DNA of 64,000 nt from Streptomyces longwoodensis (GTDB lineage: Bacteria; Actinomycetota; Actinomycetes; Streptomycetales; Streptomycetaceae), in assembly GCF_001514125.1 (NCBI RefSeq), contig NZ_KQ948550.1, positions 607,105 through 671,104 of the forward strand. The letters run 5' to 3'. Shown here in pieces: positions 22,001-31,126 of the stretch. The notes under the pieces were generated by a model that saw nothing but the letters and a program-made list of their open reading frames with translations, was not told the DNA's origin and ran no database searches. The first letter of the stretch is position 1, and each line of letters begins with the position of its first letter. The position numbers and the translations under genes were made by a program.

Positions 22001-24795
22001 GGCCCGTCGGTGGGGGAGCCGGTGAGGTCCACCTGTCGGGCGGGCCCCGCCGGACGTCCCTCGGGGTCCAGGAGCTGGAAGGCGAGCCGGGCCGCCGGCA
22101 CCGCGCCCTCGGGCACCGCGCCCGGCGCGTACTGGGTGCCGGGCGTGATGCCGGGCAGCCAGAACGACTCGTGCTGCCAGGGGTGGCGGGGCAGCTCGGT
22201 GAGCCGGCCGGGCACCAGGTCGTCCCAGCGGACCTCGGCGCCCGCGCAGTGCAGCTCGGCGAGCGAGGCGAGCAGCGCGGCGGGGCCCTCCGCGTCCCGG
22301 CGCAGCGAGCCCACCGCGACGCCCTGGCGGCGCAGCCGGCCCAGCCCGTCGTTCAGGGGCCGCACCAGGGTGGGGTGCGGGCCGATCTCCACGAAGTCGG
22401 CGCCCCGGTCGGCGAGCAGGCCCGCCACGGCCGGCCAGAACCGCACCGGGCGCAGCACGTTGGCCGCCCAGTAGGCGGCGTCCAGCACGGCGGGCGGGTC
22501 CTCGGGCGCCACCGTCGAGACGAACGACGCGGGGCGCGGGACCGGCGGCAGGTCGGCCAGCTCGGCGCGCAGCCGCTCGGCGTACGGCGCCATGGCGGGG
22601 CTGTGGAAGGCGTAGTCGCCGGGGACGAAGCGGGCGGACACCGAGCGCTCGCGCAGCAGGTCGGCGATCGCCGTCAGGTCCTCCTCGCGCCCGGCGAGGA
22701 CGGTCGCGGCCGGGCCGTTGACGGCGGCGACGGTGACCGGCCGGCCGGTGCCCTCGGCGGTGTGCAGGGCCTCGTCCTCGGGCAGCGCCACCGCCAGCAT
22801 CCGTCCGGTGCCCGCGGCGGCGGCCATGATCCGGCCGCGCAGCACCGCGAGGCGCAGCGCGGTGCGCTGGTCCAGGGCGCCGGCGCAGGCGGCGGCGGAG
22901 ATCTCGCCCAGGCTGTGCCCGATCACCTCGGTCGGGGCCGGGCCGCGCGCCCGCCACACGTCGGCGAGCGCCAACTGCAGGGCTACGAGCGCCGGTTGCG
23001 CGAGGTCGGTGGCGGTCAGGTCGCCCCCGGCGAGCAGCTCGCGCAGCGGGGGCAGGCCGGCTTCCCGCAGGACGGCGTCGCTGCGCTCCAGCGAGGCCGC
23101 GGCGACCGGGTCGCGGTCCCACAGGTCCAGGCCCATGCCCTGCCACTGCGTGCCCTGTCCGGAGAAGACGAACACGGTGCGGTGGCGGCGGCGCGGCTCG
23201 GCGGTGCCGGTGACGGTCCGCTCGTCGGGTTCGCCCCCGGCGAGGGCCCGCAGGGAGGCGCGCAGTTCCCCGGCGTCGGCGCCGACGACCGTGGCGCGGG
23301 TCTCGTGGTGGGTGCGCCGGACCGCGGCGGTGTGCAGCACGTCGGCCAGCGGCTTCTCGTCCTCCAGGGTGTCCGCGAGGTCGCGGGCCCGCTCGCGCAG
23401 CGCGGTCTCGGTGGAGCCGGACAGCAGCAGCACTCGGGGTCCCTGCCCGGCGGGGGCCTCGGGGGTGCCGTCGGCGGGGCCGGGGGGTGCCGGGGACAGC
23501 AGGACGTGCGCGTTGGTGCCGCTCAGGCCGAAGGCGCTGACCCCGAACAGGGTGTCCTCGCCCGCCTCGACGGGCACGGCCTCCGCGGAGATGCTCAGGC
23601 CGCCGTCCTGCCAGGCGATCGCCGGGTTGGGCGTGCCGAGGTGCAACTGGGGCGGCACCAGCCGGTGCTGGGCGGTCAGGGCGGTCTTGATGAGCGCGGC
23701 GACCCCGGCGGCGGCGTCCGTGTGACCGAAGTTGGCCTTGTGCGAGCCGATGCGCAGCGGCCGGTCGCCGGGCCGGCCGGGGCCGAACACCTGCTGGAGG
23801 GCGTACGCCTCGATCGGGTCGCCGAGCGGGGTGCCGGTGCCGTGGGTCTCGACGAAGGCGACCTGCTCGGGGTTCGCCCCGGCCCGCGTCAGCGCGTCGC
23901 GCAGCAGGGCCTCCTGCGCGGAGGCGTTGGGCACGGTCAGGCCCGCGCTGCGGCCGTCGTGGTTGAAGGCGCTGGACCGGATCACCGCCAGCACACGGTC
24001 GCCGTCGGCGAGCGCGTCGTCCAGGCGCTTGAGGACCACGACACCGCAGCCCTCGCCGCGCACGATGCCGTCGGCGGCGGCCGAGAACGGCTTGCAGCGG
24101 CCGGTCGGCGACAGTGCCTGCACCTTGCTCATGAACACCGACAGCTCGGGGCTGGCGAGGACGTTGACGCCGCCGGCCAGGGCGGTGTCGGCCTCGCCGC
24201 TCGCCAGGCTGCGGCAGGCCAGGTGCACGGCGACCAGCGACGAGGAGCAGGCGGTGTTCACCGCGAGCGCCGGTCCGTGCAGGCCCAGGGTGTAGGCGAC
24301 GCGGCCGGCGGCGAAGCTGAACTCCTTGCCGCTCGCGTAGTAGGGGTCGATCGTCCGGATGCCCCGGGTCTTGGAGTGCAGCAGGGTGTAGTCCATGCCG
24401 AGCAGGCCGAAGAACACCCCGGTACGGGACCCGGCCAGCCGCGGCTTGGTCTGTCCGGCGTGCTCCAGGGCCTCCCAGGACACCTCGAGCAGCAGCCGCT
24501 GCTGGGGGTCCATCTCGCGGGCCTCGCGGAAGGAGATGCCGAAGAAGTCCGCGTCGAACGCGTCGAGTCCGGGCAGGACGCCGGCCCAGCGGCAGTAGCC
24601 GGTGCCGGGCGCCGAGCCGTCCTCGCTGACGTACTCCGGCCCCCAGCGCTCGGGCGGGATCTCGCCGATGACGTCGACGCCGTCGCGCAGGACGCGCCAG
24701 AACGACTCGGGGTCGACCACCCCGCCCGGGTAACGGCAGCCGATGCCGACGAGGGCGATGGCCGGGTCGGTGCTGGTTGCGCTGCGGGCGGGCAT
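16027..24795 (-). CDS. Type I modular PKS, modules 1 and 2: KS-AT-ACP-KS-AT-(DH0)-(KR0)-ACP
   Basis: This is a 2922-aa protein. Module 1: KS with Cys183, AT with Ser628 (GHSLGE) and YAFH at 728-731, ACP with Ser1056. Module 2: KS with Cys1310, AT with Ser1762 (GHSMGE) and the unusual VAPH at 1862-1865, a DH-like stretch (~2040-2280) with no catalytic His, a KR-like domain whose nucleotide motif is TGADGPLAPA and whose catalytic Tyr position reads APSDWALRAL, and ACP with Ser2826 (GMDSV). Both reductive domains of module 2 therefore look dead. Both KS domains have active-site Cys, so the starter is probably delivered from the free-standing pyrrolyl carrier protein. AT2 is the best candidate for a branched alkylmalonyl extender. 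Confidence 0.93.
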
Positions 24796-24862
24796 GGGTC
24801 CCCCTTGGTGGAGTGCGACGGGCGGGTGCGTGGGTGCCGGCGGAACGCGCCGCGGCGGGCGG

Positions 24863-24897
24863 CCCGGGTGGCGGGAGGGGCGTCCGCGCCACCCGGG
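24863..24897 (-). promoter_or_regulatory. Intra-operon hairpin between halogenase and PKS A
   Basis: CCCGGGTGGCG and CGCCACCCGGG form a perfect 11-bp stem with a 13-nt loop in the 130-nt gap between the pyrrole halogenase stop and the PKS A start. It could attenuate transcription into the very long PKS genes or protect the upstream message from decay. Confidence 0.45.
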
Positions 24898-24925
24898 ACC
24901 GTCGGGGGGACCGGTGTGAAGGCCC

Positions 24926-26287
24926 CTAGAACTTGGCCGCGGCGGACGGGGCCTTGAGGGTGCCCAGGTACTTGTGCCAGAGGTGGTTGGGGTCGTTCTC
25001 CACCACCTCGACGATCTCCCGCATCTTGGCCAGCGCCGCGGGTTCGCCGTCGTACACGTCGCCCTGGAGCATCTTCAGCACGTCCAGGCGGTAGCGCGGG
25101 TCCTGGACGAACGCCGTGAACAGGATGTTCAGGCGGTAGTAGATCTGGATGAACTCGTACCAGTTGTTCACCGCGCCGCGCAGCGTCTTGACGTAGGTGT
25201 CGAAGCGCTCCTTGCGGAAGTCGCCGGCCTCGTGGGCGGCGATGATGTCGGCGGTGGCGAGGCGGGCGCTGTTGAGCGCGACGCTGACGCCGCTGGAGAA
25301 GATCGGGTCGACGAACCGCGCGGCGTCGCCGATCATCACGAGGGAGTCGTCGGCGATCTTGGTGAGGGCGTAGCTGTAGTCGCCCTCGGCCTTGAACGGC
25401 TTGACGCGGCGGGCGTTCTTCAGGGCGTCCTGCAGCGCCGGGCGGCTGCCGATGGTGTCCCAGAAGAAGGTTTCCAGGTCGTCCTTGGCGGCCTTGAAGC
25501 GGGCCTTCTGGGTCACCACGCCGATCGAGGTGATCGTGTCGGTGATCGGGATCTGCCAGACCCAGGTGTCCTCGAGCGGCAGGAAGTGGATGAAGATGTA
25601 GTCCGCCTGGTCCTTGTTGACGGCCAGCGCCTTGCGGTCGAAGTCGTCGAACCAGGTGTGCACCGCGTACTGGTTGAAGACCGGGTCCGGCTCCTTGACC
25701 TTGAGCTGGCCGCCCATCATCGTGCGGCGGCCGCTGGCGTCGATCACCATGCGGACCGGGACGCCGACCTGCTGGCTGCCGACCTTCGCCTGGATGACCG
25801 GGCGGTCGCGGTCGGTGAAGTCGACGCGGTTGACGCGGATGCCGTGGTAGACCTTCGCGCCCAGGCTCTCGGCGTGCTGGAGCAGGATCTGGTCGAACTT
25901 GCCGCGGTCCACGTGGAAGGTGTGGTCGCGGTCGACGCCGGCCTGGTCGCGCTCGCTGAACAGGACCTCGGCGGCGCGGAAGTCGTGGTCGAGCCCCTGG
26001 AAGCCCAGGTGGTCGATGTCGCGTTCCTCGGCGGAGGTCCACGCGGCGCCGTACTTCTTGGGGAAGCCGGCGGCCTCCACCTTCTCCATCGCGCCGATCT
26101 CCAGCAGCACCGGGGTGGTGGCCGGCACGAGGGACTCCCCGACGTGTTCGCGCGGAAAGGTCTCGGCCTCGAACACCGCCACGGACAGGCCCGCCTTGGC
26201 GAGGTAGGAGGCGGCCGTCGAGCCGGCCGGGCCGCCGCCGATGATGCCGATGTCGTAGTCGTAGGTGGTCTCGGTTGCCTCGGACAA
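24926..26287 (-). CDS. Pyrrolyl-carrier-protein flavin-dependent halogenase (PltA/HalB type)
   Basis: This is a 453-aa FADH2-dependent halogenase of the length and pattern of enzymes that chlorinate carrier-bound pyrrole-2-carboxylate. It has GGGPAGS (17-23), VGESLVPAT, a lysine pair in FPKKYGAAW, WVWQIP near 242, and GDAARFVDPIFSSG. The start is TTG at 26287, preceded by AGGAG with 7-nt spacing; no better ATG or GTG is in reach. It lies directly between the carrier-protein gene and PKS A, the position expected for an enzyme acting on the pyrrolyl-S-carrier before transfer to the PKS. Mono- or dichlorination cannot be told from sequence. Confidence 0.92.
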   Translation of the reverse strand: MSEATETTYDYDIGIIGGGPAGSTAASYLAKAGLSVAVFEAETFPREHVGESLVPATTPVLLEIGAMEKVEAAGFPKKYGAAWTSAEERDIDHLGFQGLDHDFRAAEVLFSERDQAGVDRDHTFHVDRGKFDQILLQHAESLGAKVYHGIRVNRVDFTDRDRPVIQAKVGSQQVGVPVRMVIDASGRRTMMGGQLKVKEPDPVFNQYAVHTWFDDFDRKALAVNKDQADYIFIHFLPLEDTWVWQIPITDTITSIGVVTQKARFKAAKDDLETFFWDTIGSRPALQDALKNARRVKPFKAEGDYSYALTKIADDSLVMIGDAARFVDPIFSSGVSVALNSARLATADIIAAHEAGDFRKERFDTYVKTLRGAVNNWYEFIQIYYRLNILFTAFVQDPRYRLDVLKMLQGDVYDGEPAALAKMREIVEVVENDPNHLWHKYLGTLKAPSAAAKF

Positions 26288-26338
26288 CGTGGTCTCCTGG
26301 GTCGTGGTGGTGGGTGGGGCGGCGCCGCCGGCAGCGGG

Positions 26339-26596
26339 TCAGCGCAGGCTGAGCAGCAGGTCCGTGATGGCGTTGAGGTTCTGGAAGTTGGTCCCGGTCA
26401 GCTCGGTCGGCGGGACGTTGATGCCCAGCTCGTCGCGGATGTGCGTGAGCAGCTGGGCGGTGTTGATCGAGGTGAGGATCCCCCACTCGAGCAGCGGTGT
26501 GTCCGGCTTGATCTCCGTGCTGCCGGGGTCCGCCAGCAGGCGCTCCTGGACGAACTCGGTGAGCTGTTCGAGCAGTTCTTCGCGGTCACTGGCCAC
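26339..26596 (-). CDS. Free-standing prolyl/pyrrolyl carrier protein (PltL type)
   Basis: This is an 85-aa acyl carrier-fold protein. Ser43 in LLEWGILTSINTAQLL is the expected phosphopantetheine attachment site, and the EWG-L-S-N context is typical of prolyl carrier proteins in pyrrole pathways. The GTG start is fixed by GGAGG six nt upstream; a longer open frame upstream has no ribosome site. It is first in the long leftward operon, 63 bp after the operator array. It would receive L-proline from the AMP ligase at 35336-36805, hold it during oxidation by the dehydrogenase at 36802-37935 and chlorination, then hand the pyrrole to PKS A. Confidence 0.9.
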   Translation of the reverse strand: MASDREELLEQLTEFVQERLLADPGSTEIKPDTPLLEWGILTSINTAQLLTHIRDELGINVPPTELTGTNFQNLNAITDLLLSLR

Positions 26597-26658
26597 GGCG
26601 TACCTCCGGGAGGGGCGTTGAGGGAGGGAGGAGCCGGCGGAGAGCCCGGCACTCGTGG

Positions 26659-26710
26659 ATTTCAACGCTTGATGATGTCATTGCTCGATGAACTCTACTA
26701 GTGTTGAATT
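26659..26710. promoter_or_regulatory. Triple overlapping operator array in the main divergent promoter
   Basis: Three 20-bp palindromes start at 26659 (ATTTCAACGCTTGATGATGT), 26675 (ATGTCATTGCTCGATGAACT) and 26691 (AACTCTACTAGTGTTGAATT), each 16 bp after the last, so the left half of one overlaps the right half of the previous. The third has TCT for TCA. They occupy the AT-rich core between the leftward PKS operon and the rightward PPTase/thioesterase genes. This is the densest array in the window and lies at its most important promoter. Confidence 0.75.
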
Positions 26711-26860
26711 ACCCGTCAAGGGGCCAAGGCGCCCCAGCGGCCCGGCGGTTGGGCAGCAGGGGACGCCGAGCCGGGCGCCCCGGGGGCCGATCGGAGCGGT
26801 CGTCGCAGGTGAGCGGACGGCCCCTGCGGGCCGGCGGACGACGCGAACGGGAGGACCCTC

Positions 26861-27559
26861 ATGGGCCGGGAGCGAGGCGGACCCCCTCCGGGCGAGGTGC
26901 ACGTCCGGGTCGTACGGGAGCCGTCGGGCGCCGACGAACTCCGTCGGTGCATCGCCCTGTTGACCGACGACGAGCGGGAGCGCCGGCGCCACCTCGTGCC
27001 GTCGCAGCGGGCCCTGTACGCCGCCGCCCACGCCGCCCTGCGCACCACGACGGCCGCCTGCTCGGGCCGGCCCGTCGGCCGGGTCGCCTTCCGCCGGGGC
27101 GCGGCAGGCAAGCCCTACGTCGCCGGCGACCCCGGGTTGCGGGTCAGCCTGTCCCACACCGACGGGCTCGCCCTGGTCGCCGTGAGCCGGGACGGCCCGG
27201 TCGGCGTGGACGTCGAACGCCTGGTGCGGCCCGTGGACCCCCGCGGCCTGCGCCGGCAGGTGCTGTCGGACCAGGAGGCCGCGCAGTGGCCCGCGGAGCG
27301 GGACGGCCCGCTGTGCGAGGGCCTGCTGACCCACTGGACCTGCAAGGAAGCCGTCCTCAAGGCCCTGGGCACCGGCCTGGCCGGCGACCCGACCGCCGTC
27401 CGCGTCACCCCGGGCGCCCGCCGCTCCGGCCCCGTACGGCTCCACCACGCACCCGGGCCGCCCCGGCGCTGGCGGCTGCACCTGCTCGACGTGGGCCCCG
27501 GCTACCGGGCCGCGGTGGCCGTCGCGGGCGGCGGCGACGTCGTACGGCTGCTGCCGTGA
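26861..27559 (+). CDS. Sfp-type 4'-phosphopantetheinyl transferase
   Basis: This 232-aa enzyme shows the Sfp-family core motifs: VGVDVERLV (Mg/CoA-binding Asp) and WTCKEAVLKALG, with RVSLSHTDG before them. It transfers phosphopantetheine from CoA to serines of carrier proteins, here the PCP and the three PKS ACPs. Start ATG 26861 follows GGGAGG. It is divergent from the carrier-protein gene and shares the triple operator region, so enzyme and targets are probably induced together. Confidence 0.93.
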   Translation: MGRERGGPPPGEVHVRVVREPSGADELRRCIALLTDDERERRRHLVPSQRALYAAAHAALRTTTAACSGRPVGRVAFRRGAAGKPYVAGDPGLRVSLSHTDGLALVAVSRDGPVGVDVERLVRPVDPRGLRRQVLSDQEAAQWPAERDGPLCEGLLTHWTCKEAVLKALGTGLAGDPTAVRVTPGARRSGPVRLHHAPGPPRRWRLHLLDVGPGYRAAVAVAGGGDVVRLLP

Positions 27560-27608
27560 CCGGCCGGCCCCGCACCCGCGCCCCCCTCACGCCCCGAAGG
27601 AGACCCTC

Positions 27609-28331
27609 ATGACCACACCCTCGCCCTCCGCACCCACCCTCCTCTGCGTCCCCCACGCCGCCGGCGTCGCCCGCGCCTTCACCGGACTCGGCCAGGCACT
27701 CGCGCCCCACGCGCGCACCGTGGCCCTGGAGTTGCCCGGGCACGGGACCCGGATGCGGGAGCCGGTGCGGGACGACTTCGCCGGGGTGCTGGAGGACCTG
27801 GTGCGCGCCACCGGCGCCCACACCGCACGGCCGTACGTCCTGCTCGGGCACAGCATGGGCGCCGCCTTCGCCTACGAACTGGCCCGCCACTGGAGCGCGC
27901 TGGGCCGCCCGCCGCGCGCCGTGCTGCTCGTGGGCCGCAACGGCCCCACCGCACGGTCGCTCCTGCCCGACCTGCACGGGCTGCCCGACGACGCCTTCCT
28001 GGACGGCGTACGCCGGCTCGGCGGCACCCCGCCGCAGCTGTTCGACCACCCCGAGCTCGTCGCCCTGTTCACCCCCGTGCTGCGCGCCGACTTCACCCTC
28101 TCGGAGACCTACGCGCCGCTGCCCGGACCGCCGTTGGCCTGCCCCCTCTGGGTGAGCGCGGGCACCGACGACCCGATGGTCGACGACGCCGGCCTGCGCG
28201 ACTGGGAGAACCACGCCGACGGCGACGTCCACGTGGAGTGGCTCCCGGGCGGCCACTTCCTGCTCGACGACCCGGCGTTCCAGGGCTACGTCGCGGGGGT
28301 GCTGCGCAGGCTGCCCCAGCCGGTCGTCTGA
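27609..28331 (+). CDS. Type II thioesterase (alpha/beta hydrolase)
   Basis: This 240-aa stand-alone thioesterase has the nucleophile Ser82 in GHSMG, an Asp in GTDDPMV, and His216 in GGHFLL, with the LPGHGTR segment of the type II family. Such enzymes clear misprimed carrier proteins. Because neither PKS protein ends in a TE domain, this enzyme might also help release the chain, as PltG is thought to in pyoluteorin biosynthesis; that is inference. It follows the PPTase by 49 nt with AAGGAG before its ATG. Confidence 0.9.
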   Translation: MTTPSPSAPTLLCVPHAAGVARAFTGLGQALAPHARTVALELPGHGTRMREPVRDDFAGVLEDLVRATGAHTARPYVLLGHSMGAAFAYELARHWSALGRPPRAVLLVGRNGPTARSLLPDLHGLPDDAFLDGVRRLGGTPPQLFDHPELVALFTPVLRADFTLSETYAPLPGPPLACPLWVSAGTDDPMVDDAGLRDWENHADGDVHVEWLPGGHFLLDDPAFQGYVAGVLRRLPQPVV

Positions 28332-28388
28332 GCGCGCGACGCCCGGGTCCCGTCCCGGCCGGCTCCAGATCAGGAGTGCGGGGAGGCG

Positions 28389-29402
28389 TCAGGACGACGC
28401 CCGCACCACCAGCTCCGTCGGCAGCGTGATCTGCTGCCGGTCCGCGCCGTGCCGGGTGATGTCGGTCAGGATGCGGGCCATGGTCCGCCCGAGCTCCTCC
28501 ACGGGCTGGCGCACGGTCGTCAGCGGCGGGTCGGTGTGGCGGGCCAGGACCGAGTCCTCGAACCCGACGACGGCGACGTCCTCCGGCACCCGCCTCTTCC
28601 AGCGGCGCAGTTCGGTCAGGGCGCCGACCGCCATGAGGTCGGACGCGGCGAAGACCGCGTCCAGGTCGGGGGCGCGTTCAAGGAGCGAACGCATCGCGTG
28701 CGCACCCCCCTCCTCGGTGAAGTCGCCCGTCTCGACGAGGAGGTCCTCGGCGGCGACGCCGGCCTCGCGGTGTGCGGCGTGCCAGCCCGCGAGCCGGCTG
28801 CGGCCGACGTCCATGTCCGGGGGACCGGTGATCGTCGCCACCCGCCGCCGTCCGCGGCCCAGCAGGTGCCGTACGGCCGCGGCGGCACCGCCCGCGTTGT
28901 CGGCGATCACGTAGCTCAACTGCTCGTCCGCGCCCCGGCGTCCGGCCAGGACGGTGGGCAGGCCCATCTCCTCCAGCATGCCCGGCAGCCGGTCCCCGGA
29001 GTGCACGGAGAGCAGCAGCACCCCGTCCACCCGGCGGGTCGCCACCGACTCGGTCAATTGGTCGCGCTCGGCCGCGTCACGGACGAGCATCAGCTGCAGC
29101 TGGGTGCGGCTCTCCGCGCACGCGCCGCTGACCCCGCGGATGATCGCGGCGAAGAAGGGCTCCGAGCCGAGCCGGCTCTCCGACTCGGGGATCACCAGCG
29201 CCACGGCGTCGGTGCGGTTGGTCACCAGGCCGCGGGCGACCGAGTTGGGGACGTAGTTGAGTTCCTTGATCGCCGCGAGCACCCGGGCGCGCGCCTCGGC
29301 ACTGACCAGGTCCGAGCCGTTGACGACACGGGAGACCGTCGTGCGGCCCACTCCGGCGTGGGCGGCGACCGTTTTGATCGTCGGACGGCGGTTTCCGGTC
29401 AT
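28389..29402 (-). CDS. LacI-family sugar repressor (CebR-like)
   Basis: This 337-aa protein has an N-terminal LacI helix-turn-helix (TIKTVAAHAGVGRTTVSRVV, NGSDLVS) and a periplasmic-binding-like effector domain ending VRQPVEELGRTMARIL. Start ATG 29402 follows GGGGGAGC. It is divergent from a sugar ABC operon with a beta-glucosidase, the same arrangement as cebR-cebEFG-bglC in Streptomyces. Twin 14-bp palindromes at 29592-29627 are its likely operators. The inducer is probably cellobiose or another beta-glucoside. It lacks the cluster palindromes, so it belongs to a separate circuit. Confidence 0.9.
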   Translation of the reverse strand: MTGNRRPTIKTVAAHAGVGRTTVSRVVNGSDLVSAEARARVLAAIKELNYVPNSVARGLVTNRTDAVALVIPESESRLGSEPFFAAIIRGVSGACAESRTQLQLMLVRDAAERDQLTESVATRRVDGVLLLSVHSGDRLPGMLEEMGLPTVLAGRRGADEQLSYVIADNAGGAAAAVRHLLGRGRRRVATITGPPDMDVGRSRLAGWHAAHREAGVAAEDLLVETGDFTEEGGAHAMRSLLERAPDLDAVFAASDLMAVGALTELRRWKRRVPEDVAVVGFEDSVLARHTDPPLTTVRQPVEELGRTMARILTDITRHGADRQQITLPTELVVRASS

Positions 29403-29727
29403 GTGCTCCCCCCTCGCGCCGCGGCGGCAGGTCCCGCCACGGAGGTGACCTGCGCAATTCTTGCAGATCTGCCCCCACCGGGCGCTGCCCGGCCCGGGCG
29501 GCCGGCCGCACTTCCCCGGGGGCCGGGCGATGAGTTGTGTTCGAGTCATTGACAGACCGGGTCCGCCCCCAGGAGTCTTCGATGCGCCGAGTGGGAACGT
29601 GCCCACCCAGAGATGGGCACGTTCCCACCCTCCCGAAGCATCCCATAACTCATCACCACGGCTCTGCCGTGACCCGTGCGGAACCCGTCGCCGTCGGCGG
29701 TCCGGTGCCGCCGCTAGGAGGAGACCC
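29403..29727. other. Divergent regulatory region of the sugar locus
   Basis: This 325-nt gap contains no gene. It holds the twin LacI-type operators (29592-29627). A TTGACA hexamer at 29549-29554 could be a -35 element for the rightward operon, although a clear -10 is not seen. AGGAGGAG precedes the ATG of the binding-protein gene. Confidence 0.5.
29592..29627. promoter_or_regulatory. Twin LacI/CebR-type operators
   Basis: TGGGAACGTGCCCA (29592-29605) and TGGGCACGTTCCCA (29614-29627) are reverse complements of each other, with centres 22 bp apart, about two helical turns. Together with one flanking base on each side they form a perfect 15-bp-arm inverted repeat. Each resembles the Streptomyces CebR box TGGGAGCGCTCCCA, differing at three central positions. 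Cooperative binding of two repressor dimers, with specificity shifted from CebR, is a reasonable inference. Confidence 0.75.
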
Positions 29728-31038
29728 ATGACCACTTCCGGTTCGTTGCGCAGGAGGGCGGTGGCGGCGGCCGCGGCGCTCGGCGCGCTGGCGCTCGTGG
29801 TCGGCTGCGGCGGCAGCGACGACTCCGCCACCGGCGGCGGCAAGAAGGACGGCAAGGTCACCATCACCATGGGCCTGTACGGGGTGATGGGCCTGAAGGA
29901 GACCGGCCTCCTCGAGCAGTACGAGAAGGAGAACCCCGGGGTCGAGATCAAGGCCGAGATCGCCGGCGACGAGCAGACGTACTACACCGCCCTGCAGACC
30001 AGGCTCGCCGCCGGCAAGGGCCTGAAGGACATCCAGGGCATCGAGGTCGGCCGGGCCAAGGAGATCACCGACACCCAGTCGGACAAGTTCGCCGACTTCA
30101 GCGACGTGCCGGGCCTCGACCACTTCCTGCCGTGGAAGGAGTCCCAGATCACCACCGCCGACGGCAAGGTGCTCGGCCTCGGCACCGACATCGGGCCGAT
30201 GGCCGTCTGCTACCGCAAGGACTACTTCGCGAAGGCCGGCCTGCCCACCGAGCGCGACCAGGTTGCGAAGCTCTGGGAAGGCGACTGGAAGAAGTACGTC
30301 GAGGTCGGCCGCACCTTCAAGAAGGACTTCAAGGGCGGGAAGGTCGCCTACATGGACGCGGCCAGCGGCCTGTTCAACGCCATGATCTACGGCAGCCCCG
30401 AGCAGTTCTACGACGAGAAGGGCGAGCTGGTCTACGACAGCAACCCGGTCGTCAAGGAGGCGTGGAGGCTCGCCGCCGACGCGGCGGAGGGCGGCCTGAC
30501 GGCCAAGCTCCGCCAGTTCCAGCCGGGTTGGGACCCCGGCCTGGCCAACGGCACGTTCGCCACGGCCGTGTGCCCCGCCTGGATGCTGAGCCACATCAGT
30601 GAGAAGGCCGGACCGGCGAACAAGGGCAAGTGGGACGTGGCCAAGGCCCCCAAGGGGGCGAACTGGGGCGGGTCCTTCCTCGGCGTCGTCGAGCAGAGCC
30701 CGGTCAAGGAGGAGGCCAAGAAGCTCGTCGCCTGGCTGACCGCCCCCGAGCAGCAGGCGCACGTCTTCCAGGAGATCGGCAACATCCCGTCCTCGCGCCA
30801 GGCGCTGGACAGCCCCGAGGTCAAGAACGCCACGTCCGCGTACTTCAGCGGCGCGCCCATCGGACAGATCTTCGGCGCGGCGGCCCAGGAGATACCCGAC
30901 AAGCAGGTGCTCGGCCGCAAGGACGGCACCATCAAGGACACCTTCTCCCAGGGGCTGACGCTGATCGAGCAGCAGGGCACCGCCCGGGACAAGGCCTGGA
31001 ACACCACCGCGGAGCGCATCGAGAAGGCGGTCGGCTGA
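29728..31038 (+). CDS. Sugar ABC transporter substrate-binding lipoprotein
   Basis: This 436-aa extracellular solute-binding protein of the family 1 sugar type has an N-terminal signal with Arg residues and a hydrophobic core ending LALVVGC, so Cys27 would be lipidated. The mature part begins with a Ser/Gly linker, then KVTITMGLYGV. The start at 29728 is fixed by AGGAGGAG. It is the first gene of a transporter operon and is followed by a very strong hairpin that probably keeps its message abundant. The ligand is likely a beta-linked oligosaccharide given the downstream glucosidase. Confidence 0.9.
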   Translation: MTTSGSLRRRAVAAAAALGALALVVGCGGSDDSATGGGKKDGKVTITMGLYGVMGLKETGLLEQYEKENPGVEIKAEIAGDEQTYYTALQTRLAAGKGLKDIQGIEVGRAKEITDTQSDKFADFSDVPGLDHFLPWKESQITTADGKVLGLGTDIGPMAVCYRKDYFAKAGLPTERDQVAKLWEGDWKKYVEVGRTFKKDFKGGKVAYMDAASGLFNAMIYGSPEQFYDEKGELVYDSNPVVKEAWRLAADAAEGGLTAKLRQFQPGWDPGLANGTFATAVCPAWMLSHISEKAGPANKGKWDVAKAPKGANWGGSFLGVVEQSPVKEEAKKLVAWLTAPEQQAHVFQEIGNIPSSRQALDSPEVKNATSAYFSGAPIGQIFGAAAQEIPDKQVLGRKDGTIKDTFSQGLTLIEQQGTARDKAWNTTAERIEKAVG

Positions 31039-31052
31039 CCCCCGGCCCCCGT

Positions 31053-31093
31053 GGCCGTGCGGGCCCGCCCGCCGCGGGCGGGCCCGCACGGCC
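31053..31093 (+). promoter_or_regulatory. Near-perfect 41-nt palindrome after the binding-protein gene
   Basis: Two 20-nt arms (31053-31072 and 31074-31093) are exact reverse complements around a single C. In RNA this is a stem of about 18 bp with a tiny loop. It sits 15 nt after the stop of the binding-protein gene and 33 nt before the permease gene. Such structures usually stabilise the upstream message or partly terminate transcription, so that binding protein exceeds permease. Confidence 0.7.
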
Positions 31094-31126
31094 GGCTCAC
31101 CCGTCCGCTCCCAGGAAGGAACTCCG

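Noticed and set aside
19150..24957. A 1935-codon open frame on the plus strand
   Set aside because: It is antisense to PKS A, which has clear KS, AT and ACP motifs throughout; the shadow protein has none.
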